A DNA stretch of 64,000 nt from contig JAZQXL010000014.1 in assembly GCA_045632845.1 (NCBI GenBank), forward strand, positions 140,164 through 204,163. Reading direction: 5' to 3'. The translations under genes were made by a program, and so were the position numbers. The notes beneath the pieces are model-generated. The model did not search any database. It was given only the letters and a program-made list of their open reading frames with translations, and was not told the origin of the DNA. Positions 7,997 through 16,738 of this stretch are shown here, in pieces (position 1 is the stretch's first letter; each line of letters starts with the position of its first letter). The stretch comes from RGIG4140 sp045632845. GTDB lineage: Bacteria > Pseudomonadota > Alphaproteobacteria > CAAHEQ01 > UBA3637.

Positions 7997-8524
7997 ATGA
8001 TTGAAAAAATATACACGCTTAATGAAAATGGCGATATTTCAAATTTAGAAGATCGACAACTTGTACATAACAATGGAATTTTACACTACGCTATTCAATG
8101 CTGGGTTATAAATGAAGAAAGAAAAATCCTCATCCAAAGAAGAGCTGCAACAAAAGAAAAACGCGCCGGCAAATGGGATGTGTCATTTGGTGGCCACTGT
8201 GCTGAAACAAACGATCAAAAAAACATTCTAATAGATAATGTTATTAAAGAAGGTGATGAGGAATTAGGCTTACAAATTAAAAAAAATGACATTATTAAAT
8301 TAGGAGAATTCCGTTATACTTCACAGGAAAATAAAAACAAAGAAATGTTAGGTGTTTTTTTAATACACGTAAACAACAATCAATCATTTATATTTAAAGA
8401 TGGTGAAGTTTCTGAAGTTATGTGGACAGATTTAGCATCTCTGAAAAACAATATCATATCAAACCCCAAAGAGTATGCCAACCGTTTAGGAGCTGTTTCA
8501 TTACTTGAACTATACTGGAAATAA
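7997..8524 (+). CDS. Nudix hydrolase of the isopentenyl-diphosphate-isomerase-like / YfcD-like group
   Basis: 175 residues with ATAGGAGG before the ATG. The text LQRRA-type strand ILIQRRAATKEKRAGKWDVS followed by FGGHC and KEGDEELGL reproduces the IDI-like Nudix layout (long insertion between Gly-Gly-His and the K/R-E-x-x-E-E helix). All metal-binding Glu of the box (E85, E88, E89) are present. Such proteins act on nucleoside diphosphate derivatives or prenyl diphosphates; true IDI needs Cys and Glu residues that I cannot confirm, so a generic Nudix hydrolase is safest. First gene of a tight three-gene cassette; the next start is 1 base after its stop. The cassette is more AT-rich than the genes around it, consistent with acquisition. 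Confidence 0.85.
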   Translation: MIEKIYTLNENGDISNLEDRQLVHNNGILHYAIQCWVINEERKILIQRRAATKEKRAGKWDVSFGGHCAETNDQKNILIDNVIKEGDEELGLQIKKNDIIKLGEFRYTSQENKNKEMLGVFLIHVNNNQSFIFKDGEVSEVMWTDLASLKNNIISNPKEYANRLGAVSLLELYWK

Positions 8525-8525
8525 A

Positions 8526-9332
8526 ATGGAAGTAATTTCTTTAACAGATGGAAAAGTTTGTATAGAATATTTAAATGGAAAAAAAGTTGTCATTAAAGAA
8601 TCATCATTTGATGAAGTAAAAAAGATAGAAGAAGCTAGAAAAATTTTAAAAAACCATAAAATTGAAATAAACAATATTGAATACTCATTCCATTTACCAA
8701 AAATTTATGCCTTTAAAAACAATAAAATCTATATGGAGTTTTTAAAAGGAGATAATTTGGAACTTACACTGAGAACTCCTCAAAACAGAAAAGCTGGCGT
8801 ACAAATTTTAAATTCTATATTTCAATATTTATATGACAATAAAATCTATTGGAAAGATTTCGCTCCCAGAAATATATTAATTGATACGGAAAACAAACGT
8901 ATCAATTTTTTTGATTTTGAAAAAGGGATAGTCACAAATACAAATGATAAAGAATATTTACAAAATTGTATATATGAGGAATATGCTGCATTTTTATATC
9001 CCTGCGAACGCCTATTTTCACAAAAATTAAATGATATTTTTAAAATTGACAATGTACGACCTGTTCAAATAACAGATATTCGTTCAAATAGAGTTAAAAG
9101 TATAATAAAAGAAAAAAATATACCAACAGACACCCTAACAAACCAGACTGTTGCAAACATTAATAAGATGATTGTATTAGCTGAAACACCTTACACTAAA
9201 AATGGAGAACATATCTTCCCAATTATAACATTGGAAAAAATAAAAGATAACTCATATACATCATATGCAAAAGAAATTTGCAGGATATTAACAACAAAAT
9301 TAAGTTTTAATAACGCACATGAAAGAGGTTAA
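8526..9332 (+). CDS. Protein-kinase-like fold enzyme (small-molecule or lipid kinase type)
   Basis: 268 residues from the ATG at 8526, one base after the preceding stop. Key kinase residues are visible: Lys24 in KKVVIKE, the catalytic loop IYWKDFAPRNILID (Asp111, Asn116) and the metal-binding INFFDFEKG (Asp130). W-K-D replaces the usual H-G/R-D, as seen in some atypical RIO/APH/LPS-core kinases. The C-terminal part is helical. It probably phosphorylates a small molecule or a lipid sugar rather than protein. Position between a Nudix hydrolase and a methyltransferase, all with 1-base junctions, suggests one pathway. Substrate unknown. Confidence 0.78.
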   Translation: MEVISLTDGKVCIEYLNGKKVVIKESSFDEVKKIEEARKILKNHKIEINNIEYSFHLPKIYAFKNNKIYMEFLKGDNLELTLRTPQNRKAGVQILNSIFQYLYDNKIYWKDFAPRNILIDTENKRINFFDFEKGIVTNTNDKEYLQNCIYEEYAAFLYPCERLFSQKLNDIFKIDNVRPVQITDIRSNRVKSIIKEKNIPTDTLTNQTVANINKMIVLAETPYTKNGEHIFPIITLEKIKDNSYTSYAKEICRILTTKLSFNNAHERG

Positions 9333-9333
9333 T

Positions 9334-10086
9334 ATGATTATACAACCAGAGTTCGAACTATTAGAACAAGAACAAAATAAACTATACATTTCCTGGGAAA
9401 ATGGAAAACATAAATTTCCTATTGGTCCAATGAAATTCATTCCAAAATCAGGGCTACTCTTCTATGATATTATCAAAAAAATTTCCAAAAACAAAAAAAT
9501 ATTAGATTTAGGCTGTGGTGAAATGGGTATTATTTCCCTATTTGCAGCAACAAATAACGCATCCCAAATAACCGCCACTGATATTGATGAAAAATGCATT
9601 TTTTGGGTGAACCAACTAAAAAAAATGTATAATTTAAATAATCTGACAGCATTTAGATCTGACGTGTTTCAAAATATAAAAGGGAAATTTGATATTATTG
9701 TATCAAATCCTCCTATTATGCCTATGAAAGAAAAAAATATACATAATATACATGATTCTGGTGGACCTGATGGACGTTTCTTCTTAAACAAAATAATGGA
9801 AAATTCTCTATCATATCTTGAAAATAATGGACAGCTATTTTTGTCAGCATTTTCATTTTTAGGAACAGAAAATCGAACAGGAGATTTCCCTTCAATAAAA
9901 GAAAAAGCTCTGGAATTAGGATATTCTTCCTTTAGCATAGTCAAAAGAACAACTAAGATCCTAAAAAAAGACTCTGTAACTTATAAACAGCTCCCTTACA
10001 TAAAAACAATTTATCCTAAAATAAATATATTTGAAGATAATGGTATGTCTGCTGTAGAAATGCAAATTATATGTATGAAAAAATAA
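9334..10086 (+). CDS. Class I SAM methyltransferase with an NPP motif (N-methyltransferase-like)
   Basis: 250 residues. The ATG at 9334 has GAGG 5 bases upstream and follows the previous stop by one base; an upstream ATG at 9319 lacks a binding site. Motif I is ILDLGCGEMG (56-66), the acidic motif II is TATDIDE, and motif IV is IIVSNPPIMP (122-130). The N/D-P-P-Y/I motif marks amino-group methyltransferases such as HemK/PrmC, RsmC or RlmG-like enzymes. The rest (SGGPDGRFFLNKIM, LENNGQLFLSAFSF) matches the C-terminal part of the fold. It completes the cassette; there is no ribosomal or release factor gene next to it, so a small molecule or a protein substrate are both possible. Confidence 0.83.
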   Translation: MIIQPEFELLEQEQNKLYISWENGKHKFPIGPMKFIPKSGLLFYDIIKKISKNKKILDLGCGEMGIISLFAATNNASQITATDIDEKCIFWVNQLKKMYNLNNLTAFRSDVFQNIKGKFDIIVSNPPIMPMKEKNIHNIHDSGGPDGRFFLNKIMENSLSYLENNGQLFLSAFSFLGTENRTGDFPSIKEKALELGYSSFSIVKRTTKILKKDSVTYKQLPYIKTIYPKINIFEDNGMSAVEMQIICMKK

Positions 10087-10133
10087 ATTCACCCAAATTT
10101 AAAACGAAATGTAATTTATTTTACTCACAATTA

Positions 10134-10703
10134 TTAAATTTCAGAACTTAATTTTGAAAAAACATTGATATCAACAAACTTGCCATTTTGTCTATCATAA
10201 TGACCATGACGCTCCACGCCTTCAAAAGTATACCCCGCTCTTTCAGCCACTTTTTTAGATGATAAATTTGCAACATCATTTCTGATCACAAGGCGTTCAT
10301 ATCCCAATTCAAGAGCAAACTTTTCAATCAAAAAAACAGCCTCTTGCATATACCCCTTTCCTGTCGCCTCTTTTTTAAGCCAATAACCAATTTCTCCTTT
10401 TTTATCACGCTTATTACCATATCGCATCAAACAAATGCCTCCTAATAACTCTTTTGTACCTTGCTTAAAAATAGCAAATTCAAACCGTTTCCCTGCGGCC
10501 CAATCTTCATCAGCAAAAAGGCTAAAATTATATTCATCCTCAGCTTTAGCTGTCATTTCAGGCAAAGCCCAATCCAACCAAGGTAAAATGTGGTCTCTGT
10601 TTTTTTCAACAATTCCAAACAATTGATTTGCAAATTCAAATGATACAGGAAGCTTTTGAATATAAACTTTTGCTCCCTCCAATTTTATTGGTATATCACT
10701 CAT
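10134..10703 (-). CDS. GNAT acetyltransferase, RimJ/RimL type
   Basis: 189 residues from the ATG at 10701-10703, which is preceded by AAGGAGGATAAT. It shows RimL-family text: DHILPWLDWA near the N-terminus, ELLGGICLMRYG, KKGEIGYWLKKEATGKGYMQ (acetyl-CoA loop), ERLVIRNDVANLSSKKVAER and AGYTFEGV. These enzymes acetylate protein N-termini, amino acids or antibiotics. Unusually, the ribosome binding site and part of the start codon lie in the descending arm of a perfect 12-bp hairpin (10702-10739), so translation is likely controlled. Single gene, convergent with the methyltransferase cassette. Confidence 0.88.
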   Translation of the reverse strand: MSDIPIKLEGAKVYIQKLPVSFEFANQLFGIVEKNRDHILPWLDWALPEMTAKAEDEYNFSLFADEDWAAGKRFEFAIFKQGTKELLGGICLMRYGNKRDKKGEIGYWLKKEATGKGYMQEAVFLIEKFALELGYERLVIRNDVANLSSKKVAERAGYTFEGVERHGHYDRQNGKFVDINVFSKLSSEI

Positions 10704-10739
10704 ATTATCCTCCTTAGTAAATACCTGGGAGGATAATAT
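10702..10739 (-). promoter_or_regulatory. Hairpin masking the ribosome binding site of the acetyltransferase gene
   Basis: In the mRNA sense, ATATTATCCTCC, a 14-base loop and GGAGGATAATAT form a perfect 12-bp stem that contains the GGAGG and the first two bases of the start codon. The anti-Shine-Dalgarno-like strand TCCTCC lies upstream. Confidence 0.75.
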
Positions 10740-10782
10740 CACGTTTTTTCAATTATTTCAATATGTTTTTAAAAATCAATTT

Positions 10783-13700
10783 TTAAGAAATGCGCCCTCT
10801 TCTTTGATTTTTCAAAGGCAATGCTTCTTCTTGACCATCATTCACAAGTGCTGCACTTGAAGCCAAACGAGTAGCTGTATTTGAAGCATTTCTATCAGAT
10901 TGAAGTTCCATACTTAAAGCTAGTGTTTGTAATTTCTTTGCCTCATCAGGGGTAATAATTCCTTCTTTAACAAACAATTCTTGAACCTCTTTTGGCAATG
11001 CTTTATTAAACTCAGCCCCATTTTCTTTGAGTATTTTAGCAACTTTCAACAAATCTGAAATATCTGAATCACCAGCTTTTAACTTTTCATTCAAACCATC
11101 TACAACATTGTACAATGGGGTCATTCCATTTTTATTCCCTAGATTAACATCTGCTCCCTGCTTTATTAAAGCATCAACAACTGCAACATGCCCAGAGCGA
11201 GCAGCCATAAGTAATGGGGTCCAACCATTTTCTTCCCCTTGGTTCACATTTGCCCCATGCTTTATCAACATGTCCACAATTGCAACATGTCCCTTCGCGG
11301 CAGCAGCAAGCAATGGAGCCACCCCACTATTATTTCCTTGATTGACATTTGCCCCATGCTTTATCAACATGTCCACAATTGCAACATGTCCATTTGAAGC
11401 AGACATAAGCAACGGCGTCTGGAAATGTTTATCACCTTGGTTGACATTAGGACCGTGTTTTAATAATACTTCAACCACTGCAGCCTGTCCATACTTTGCA
11501 GATACAAACAAAGGTGAATTCCAATTTTTATCCCCCTGGTTCATATTTGCTCCATGTTTTACCAACACATCAACTACATCATCATACCCATTCGCAGCAG
11601 CTGCAATCAATGGTGACAATCCTTGATCGTTCCCTAGGTCAACATTCGCTCCGTGTTTTATTAATGCCTCAACAGCAGGTTTTTGCCCATATATAGCAGC
11701 TATAAGCAAAGCAGACACCCCGTGTTTGTCCCCTTGATTTACATTTGCCCCTTGTTTGATTAATGCCTCAATGGTTGCAACATCACCTTCTTCAGCTGCA
11801 CTCATCAAAGGTGTCACACCATTCTTATTCCCTTTATTCACGGTTGGAATTTTGCCTTCTTGGGGCTTGGCTCCTTTTGGCTTTTCAGCTTTTCCATCAT
11901 TTACAGGGGCTGCTTGAGGAGCGGGACGATCATCCGTCTTTGATGAATCTTTTCTATTTGCTCGATCCTCTACATTTGAAACTGAAGCTTCCCAAGATGC
12001 AATAATTCCTTCTTTAACAAACAATTCTTGAACCTCTTTTGGCAATGCTTTATTAAACTCAGCCCCATTTTTTTTGAGGATTTGGGCAACGTGCAACAAA
12101 CATTCAATATATAGACCATCATCTTCTGATTCTTTATCCAAAATATAAACCAAATAATCCATCGCAGTCTTTCCTTCTGAATCTCTTTGGTTAACATTTG
12201 CTCCATGTTTTATTAAAGTATTAATGAGTTGAAAACTTCCATTTCTCACAGCTGCAAACAAAGCCGTCTGCCCATATTTATCCCCTTGATTAACATTGGC
12301 ACCTTGTTTTATTAAAAAATCAATAATTGATTCTTGTCCATTCCTAGCCGCCCAAAATAATGGTGCACGCCCATTTTTATCCCCTTGATTAACATTTGCT
12401 CCTTGTTTTATTAAAGAATCAACAATCGCTTCTTGACCACTCCTCACCGCCCAAATCAAAGGTGTCCCTCCAGACACACTCCCTTGGTTCACATTTGCCC
12501 CTTGTCTTATCAAAAAATCAACAATTTCAGAGTGACCAAGGTTAGCAGCTCTCATTAAAGGTGTCACACCATCTTTATCCCCTTGATTAACATTGGCACC
12601 TTGTTTTATTAAGGTTTCAACTGCTGCAACATCACCTTTTTGGGCAGCTCTTATTAAAGGCGTCACACCATTCTTATCCCCTTTATTCACACTTGGTGTT
12701 TTGGCTCCTTTTGGCTTTTCAGCTTTTCCATTATTTACAGGAGCTGCTTGAGGAGCGGGACGATCATCCGTCTTTGATGAATCTTTTCTATTTGCTCGAT
12801 CCTCTACTTTTGAAACTGAAGCTTCCCAAGATGCAATAATCCCTTCTTTAACGAGCAAGTTATGAACATCTTTTGAAAGCGGTTTATTAAAATCAGCCCA
12901 ATCTTTTTTGAGAATTCTGGCAATTTCCAAGAAGTTTGAAACATCTGAATCCCCTGCTTTTAATTTTTCATTCAAAACATAACAAACCATATCTAAAGGA
13001 TTTTCACCCTCTTTATCTCTTTTATCCGTATCAGCCCCTTCATGAATCAAGGATTTAACAACTTCAACATGACCATACATAGCAGCATAATGCAAAGCGG
13101 TTCTACCATCCAGATCTTTAATATCCTCGTCACCATTCCCACTTAACAAAGCAACAACTTCAAGGTTACCTTCTGCAGCTGCATAATGTAATGGTGTTTT
13201 ACCTGAATTGTCTTTTTCATATAACTCGTGACGATAACCCCAATTACCTGATACAACTTTAATAACGTCAATATGCCCTTCTTGTGCTGCATAATGAAAA
13301 GGAGTTTTGCCAGAATTGTCCCTCATATTAGTCCAAGGGCCCATTTCTCTCAACAACTTTTTAACAACAGATGGATACCCATTTTGCGCAGCATAATGGA
13401 TAGGCAATTTACCATTTTTATCCCTTTTATCTGCCTCCTCACCTGCGTAAATTAAAGCATCGAGAGCCGCCTCATCTCCATTGGCTGCGGCAGCAAACAA
13501 TTTTTCATTCGATGACCATCTTTGTTGATTCGGCGTTAAAGCAATCCCGCTTTTGGCTAAAAAGGCTTTAACGTGTTCTGGGACTCCTATATTAACTACC
13601 CCCCCATTATCTACAACCATTCTAATCATTTCAAGAGAACTAGAAACATCCTCACCGTTGTTTAAGCGTACACCTAAATTAGAAACCAAGAAATCCAAAC

Positions 13701-14940
13701 AAGTATTGCCCTGCATATTTTCTTGATTCACATTTGCTCTTGCTTCAATCAACGCTTTAACAGCTCCCACTTGATTATTCCAAATAGCAACCATCAACGG
13801 CGAAGATCCATCCTTCTTAGCCCTTTGGTTAACATTAGCCCCCGCGTTGATTAATGCATTAATAATCTCAACATTCCCTTTAGATGCAGCCATGTGAAAA
13901 CTAAAATAACCATTCTCATCCACATAATTTATGTCTGCCCCCGTATTAATTAAGGATTTGACAGCTGCAACATCTTGTTTTCCAACGGCTTCCCACAATT
14001 GAAAGGAAAAATCTGTTTTTATTCCTAAATCTTTAAAAACATCTGAAACGATTTTAAATGCCCCCGATTCAATTGGTTTGTTATTTGGAAAAGACGCTTT
14101 TAGCACTTCCATAAGTTGTCGTTCATACGCCCTAGGAATGTCCCAAGACTCTGGGAGTTTTTGTAAACCTTTATTTCCTGGTTTAATTGGTTGAATTTTA
14201 TTATAATCTGAGAAATAACCTAATTTATAATCGTTCCCTTCCACAAAATGAGGAAGAATGGCAACGGTTGCTAGCTGTTGTATGGTTTCTAAGTTCTCAT
14301 CGCGACCCCAAAGAAATCGTGAATTTTCATACAACTTTTCAACTTCTGGCATAATCATATTAACGTATCTATAAACACTATCTTTTTGAATTTCTGCCCG
14401 AAACTCCTCAAGACTTAACTTTCTATCTAAACAATCAGACATAACCGCTGCTAATTCAGCTGCTCTGGCTCTCGATTCCAAAAGAACACCCCTTTGATGA
14501 AGAAGCAGCCCATCTTCTTTCTCAGCTATAATTAGTAAATCGTAATAGTCTTTGGTACAATCTTCAGCATGCTTTAGCTCATGCACCAAAGTTGAAAATA
14601 ACTCCCCACTAAATGCAGTAGTCATAAAACTAACAGTATTATCACTTGGTGTAAAAAAAGCTTGTGTCGCATCACCCATTGGGATACTTGCTGCATCAAT
14701 TGTCAAAGGTTTATTTGGACGCCAATTTGGGAACTTTTTAAACAGTGGGGGAACCCTACCATTCACTTGATAAAGTTTGGCCATTGCTTTTTGCAATTCT
14801 TTCTCTTTAGGAGACAACTCACTCGCAGGCAAACTCAAAAACTCTTTGTAAGTAACTGTTTTTACTCGACCATTTTTTTGCCCATATTTAACCTTAATCA
14901 CATCCAATGTGTTTGGGTACAACCCTCCTAAAAAAGACAT
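10783..14940 (-). CDS. Giant ankyrin-repeat protein with N-terminal HExxH putative metallopeptidase domain
   Basis: 1385 residues with AAAGGAGGG before the ATG. Residues 1-270 form a non-repeat domain with LFSTLVHELKHAED (H120-E121-L-K-H124), a zinc-binding HExxH motif, and Glu residues (E155, E162) in the following helix that could be the third ligand. From about residue 310 there are some 20 or more ankyrin repeats, many with the text QGANVNQGDKNGxTPLxxAA, arranged in three blocks separated by disordered Lys/Pro/Ala linkers (DDRPAPQAAPVN, EKPKGAK). The linker plus flanking helix (VKEGIIASWEASVS) is duplicated nearly word for word, so the gene grew by internal duplication. No signal peptide. 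Likely a secreted effector acting on a eukaryotic or bacterial partner; this is inference. Confidence 0.85.
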   Translation of the reverse strand: MSFLGGLYPNTLDVIKVKYGQKNGRVKTVTYKEFLSLPASELSPKEKELQKAMAKLYQVNGRVPPLFKKFPNWRPNKPLTIDAASIPMGDATQAFFTPSDNTVSFMTTAFSGELFSTLVHELKHAEDCTKDYYDLLIIAEKEDGLLLHQRGVLLESRARAAELAAVMSDCLDRKLSLEEFRAEIQKDSVYRYVNMIMPEVEKLYENSRFLWGRDENLETIQQLATVAILPHFVEGNDYKLGYFSDYNKIQPIKPGNKGLQKLPESWDIPRAYERQLMEVLKASFPNNKPIESGAFKIVSDVFKDLGIKTDFSFQLWEAVGKQDVAAVKSLINTGADINYVDENGYFSFHMAASKGNVEIINALINAGANVNQRAKKDGSSPLMVAIWNNQVGAVKALIEARANVNQENMQGNTCLDFLVSNLGVRLNNGEDVSSSLEMIRMVVDNGGVVNIGVPEHVKAFLAKSGIALTPNQQRWSSNEKLFAAAANGDEAALDALIYAGEEADKRDKNGKLPIHYAAQNGYPSVVKKLLREMGPWTNMRDNSGKTPFHYAAQEGHIDVIKVVSGNWGYRHELYEKDNSGKTPLHYAAAEGNLEVVALLSGNGDEDIKDLDGRTALHYAAMYGHVEVVKSLIHEGADTDKRDKEGENPLDMVCYVLNEKLKAGDSDVSNFLEIARILKKDWADFNKPLSKDVHNLLVKEGIIASWEASVSKVEDRANRKDSSKTDDRPAPQAAPVNNGKAEKPKGAKTPSVNKGDKNGVTPLIRAAQKGDVAAVETLIKQGANVNQGDKDGVTPLMRAANLGHSEIVDFLIRQGANVNQGSVSGGTPLIWAVRSGQEAIVDSLIKQGANVNQGDKNGRAPLFWAARNGQESIIDFLIKQGANVNQGDKYGQTALFAAVRNGSFQLINTLIKHGANVNQRDSEGKTAMDYLVYILDKESEDDGLYIECLLHVAQILKKNGAEFNKALPKEVQELFVKEGIIASWEASVSNVEDRANRKDSSKTDDRPAPQAAPVNDGKAEKPKGAKPQEGKIPTVNKGNKNGVTPLMSAAEEGDVATIEALIKQGANVNQGDKHGVSALLIAAIYGQKPAVEALIKHGANVDLGNDQGLSPLIAAAANGYDDVVDVLVKHGANMNQGDKNWNSPLFVSAKYGQAAVVEVLLKHGPNVNQGDKHFQTPLLMSASNGHVAIVDMLIKHGANVNQGNNSGVAPLLAAAAKGHVAIVDMLIKHGANVNQGEENGWTPLLMAARSGHVAVVDALIKQGADVNLGNKNGMTPLYNVVDGLNEKLKAGDSDISDLLKVAKILKENGAEFNKALPKEVQELFVKEGIITPDEAKKLQTLALSMELQSDRNASNTATRLASSAALVNDGQEEALPLKNQRRGRIS
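11869..12021 (-). repeat. Internal direct repeat, copy 1 (linker of the giant ankyrin gene)
   Basis: Near-identical at DNA level to 12702-12853, offset 833 bases. It encodes the EKPKGAK / DDRPAPQAAPVN linker and the preceding GIIASWEASVS helix. A shorter related segment recurs around 10965-11033. Confidence 0.85.
12702..12853 (-). repeat. Internal direct repeat, copy 2 (linker of the giant ankyrin gene)
   Basis: Partner of 11869-12021. Only a handful of base differences are visible over about 150 bases, implying a recent duplication or gene conversion. Confidence 0.85.
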
Positions 14941-15033
14941 TATCCCTCCTTTAAAAATATTCTTATGATTATAAAATTATCCTATCATAAAAATAAATTG
15001 TATGTAAAGAGGAAAAAACAATCTCAAGATTTT

Positions 15034-15405
15034 TCAATTCCCTTTCTCTACTCTATTATACCGATCCTTAAAGCGAACAATGTCTTCTTCATTTAAAATT
15101 TTACCCATTTGAATTTCAATAACCTCCAGTGGCGTATTAGTCAAATTTTCAAGCTGATGCTTTGTTTTTTTAGGGATATCAACAACCATTCCCTTGCTTA
15201 AATCAATCGTCCTTTCCCCCACTTGAACATGCGCTTTACCCCTCACCACAACCCAATGTTCTGCACGATGGTGATGCAGTTGTAATGATAAAGAAGCTCG
15301 TGGCAATACCTGTAATTTTTTAACAACATAGCCCTTCCCAACACCTATAACTTGCCAAGAACCCCAAGGTCGCACTCCTTTTTCATTTAATTGATACAAA
15401 TTCAT
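15034..15405 (-). CDS. Cupin-type mannose-6-phosphate isomerase domain (stand-alone ManC/AlgA C-terminal domain)
   Basis: 123 residues with AGGAAAG before the ATG. The text RPWGSWQVIGVGKGYVVKKL, LSLQLHHHRAEHWVVVRG and EEDIVRFKDRYNR is that of the type II phosphomannose isomerase domain normally fused behind GDP-mannose pyrophosphorylase. His residues in HHHRAEHW and H in KTKHQLEN are the cupin metal ligands. It would interconvert fructose-6-phosphate and mannose-6-phosphate, feeding GDP-mannose for the gmd gene of the same operon. The pyrophosphorylase half is not in the window. Last gene of the polysaccharide operon, 4 bases after the 442-residue gene. Confidence 0.85.
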   Translation of the reverse strand: MNLYQLNEKGVRPWGSWQVIGVGKGYVVKKLQVLPRASLSLQLHHHRAEHWVVVRGKAHVQVGERTIDLSKGMVVDIPKKTKHQLENLTNTPLEVIEIQMGKILNEEDIVRFKDRYNRVEKGN

Positions 15406-15409
15406 AAGG

Positions 15410-16738
15410 CTACTTTCCTTTTACACGACCTATAAACAAAATGCGATTTGCTTCCATTTGTTTGACTTTTAAAAGTTTAAAATGATTTTTAAAATGCGTG
15501 GTGAACCACTCTTTTAAATACCAAGGGGGCAAATCTGGCGCCACAGTTCCATCCCACAAACCAAGGGGCATAAACTCAACAAAAACCAACTCCTTTGCGT
15601 ATTTTTTAATTTGTTCAAACACAGCATCTATATGAAATTTTTGAGACAACACAAGGTGATGTGTTACTGCCAACGCCAAAACAACATCATGCTTAAAATC
15701 TTGATACAAATCCCTTTTTGGCAACATAAAGTTAAAAAGATAAGATGAAACTTTTGACTCCTTTGAAATCAAAATTTTTTGCGAAGCTTCAATGGCACTT
15801 TCATCATAATCAACGTTGGTTAAAAAAGTGTATTTCCCTTTCTTTTTTTGTTCCAAATAATAAAGCAAAGCCCCTTGATTCCCTGCCAAATCCAGAACAC
15901 TTATGCGCTTTTGTCTTGCAAATTTTTGAATATACCTGTGAATAAGAGCATACCGATTAAACCGATCTAAATTTTGATTTTCATAAAAGTCTGTTTGATA
16001 ATTTGTCCAAAGTGTTTCTTCCATTTGAGGCTCTGTCAGATATTTTTCCAAAAAATCTGGGGCATATAACCTATTTAAATCATAAGGCTGTTTGTGTTTT
16101 TTAAAAAAGGCTTCCACCACTTGTTGCACAGCTTCAGAATTTTCAATTTGCTGTGCGGGAATAATGCGCATATAATTGTGGTATGCCAAAATTGAACGCG
16201 CCAAAAAACGCTCATTCATACTCATTAAAATCAATGGATAAATGGACAAATAAAGCACTTCATTATAAAAACAAGAAGGTCCCGTCTTTTTTTGAATAGA
16301 ACCTAAATCCACAAACATAGGACGATTGTTTTTAAAAAGAATGTTATATAAATGCCCATCCCACAGTTGATAACCATATACATTTAAAAACTGCTCTAAT
16401 TTTAAGAGTAACAAAACAGCCTCTTTCAAATTGAAAAAGCTCCACTCTGTTTGTTCAGAAGCAAGCAGTTTTTCATGCTTTAAAACAAGATTAAACCCCT
16501 TTATCTTTTTTGACGAAACCTTTGTTTTAGGAAACCACCCCATTTCAATCAAAGCTTCAAACATTTCGGAATTCAAAAATTCCATCACCTCTTGTTCATA
16601 AGCCGGAAATATCGCACGATAAACTTTGTTGTTCTCTATAAACACCCGCCCTTTCCTGTCACATAAACTTTTTGATAAAAGAGAAGAAGTCCCTCCCCTT
16701 ACTTTAAAAAGAGATTTTATTTTTTCAGGGAACAACAT
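15410..16738 (-). CDS. Kinase-like plus SAM-methyltransferase fusion in the polysaccharide operon
   Basis: 442 residues. The N-terminal half ends in a kinase-like catalytic segment (YQLWDGHLYNILFKNNRP then MFVDLGSI), where D-G-x-x-x-N and D-L-G resemble the HxDxxxxN and DFG pairs. The C-terminal half is a class I methyltransferase with motif I ISVLDLAGNQGALLYYL, TNVDYDESAIEAS and the post-motif DVVLALAVTHHLVLSQ. Such fusions are found among surface-glycan genes and may cap glycans by phosphorylation or methylation as in O-antigen chain-length terminators (WbdD combines both activities). That parallel is functional inference; I did not establish homology. It starts 1 base before the GT2 gene's stop region. 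Confidence 0.75.
   Translation of the reverse strand: MLFPEKIKSLFKVRGGTSSLLSKSLCDRKGRVFIENNKVYRAIFPAYEQEVMEFLNSEMFEALIEMGWFPKTKVSSKKIKGFNLVLKHEKLLASEQTEWSFFNLKEAVLLLLKLEQFLNVYGYQLWDGHLYNILFKNNRPMFVDLGSIQKKTGPSCFYNEVLYLSIYPLILMSMNERFLARSILAYHNYMRIIPAQQIENSEAVQQVVEAFFKKHKQPYDLNRLYAPDFLEKYLTEPQMEETLWTNYQTDFYENQNLDRFNRYALIHRYIQKFARQKRISVLDLAGNQGALLYYLEQKKKGKYTFLTNVDYDESAIEASQKILISKESKVSSYLFNFMLPKRDLYQDFKHDVVLALAVTHHLVLSQKFHIDAVFEQIKKYAKELVFVEFMPLGLWDGTVAPDLPPWYLKEWFTTHFKNHFKLLKVKQMEANRILFIGRVKGK

Noticed and set aside
9334..10086. DNA adenine methylase of a restriction system
   Set aside because: No restriction endonuclease or specificity gene adjacent, and the NPPI motif with this C-terminus fits PrmC/RsmC-like enzymes better.
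11027..11626. Long plus-strand frames opposite the ankyrin giant
   Set aside because: They mirror the ankyrin repeat on the other strand (repeated CF-x-x-x-S-T text) and lack start signals.
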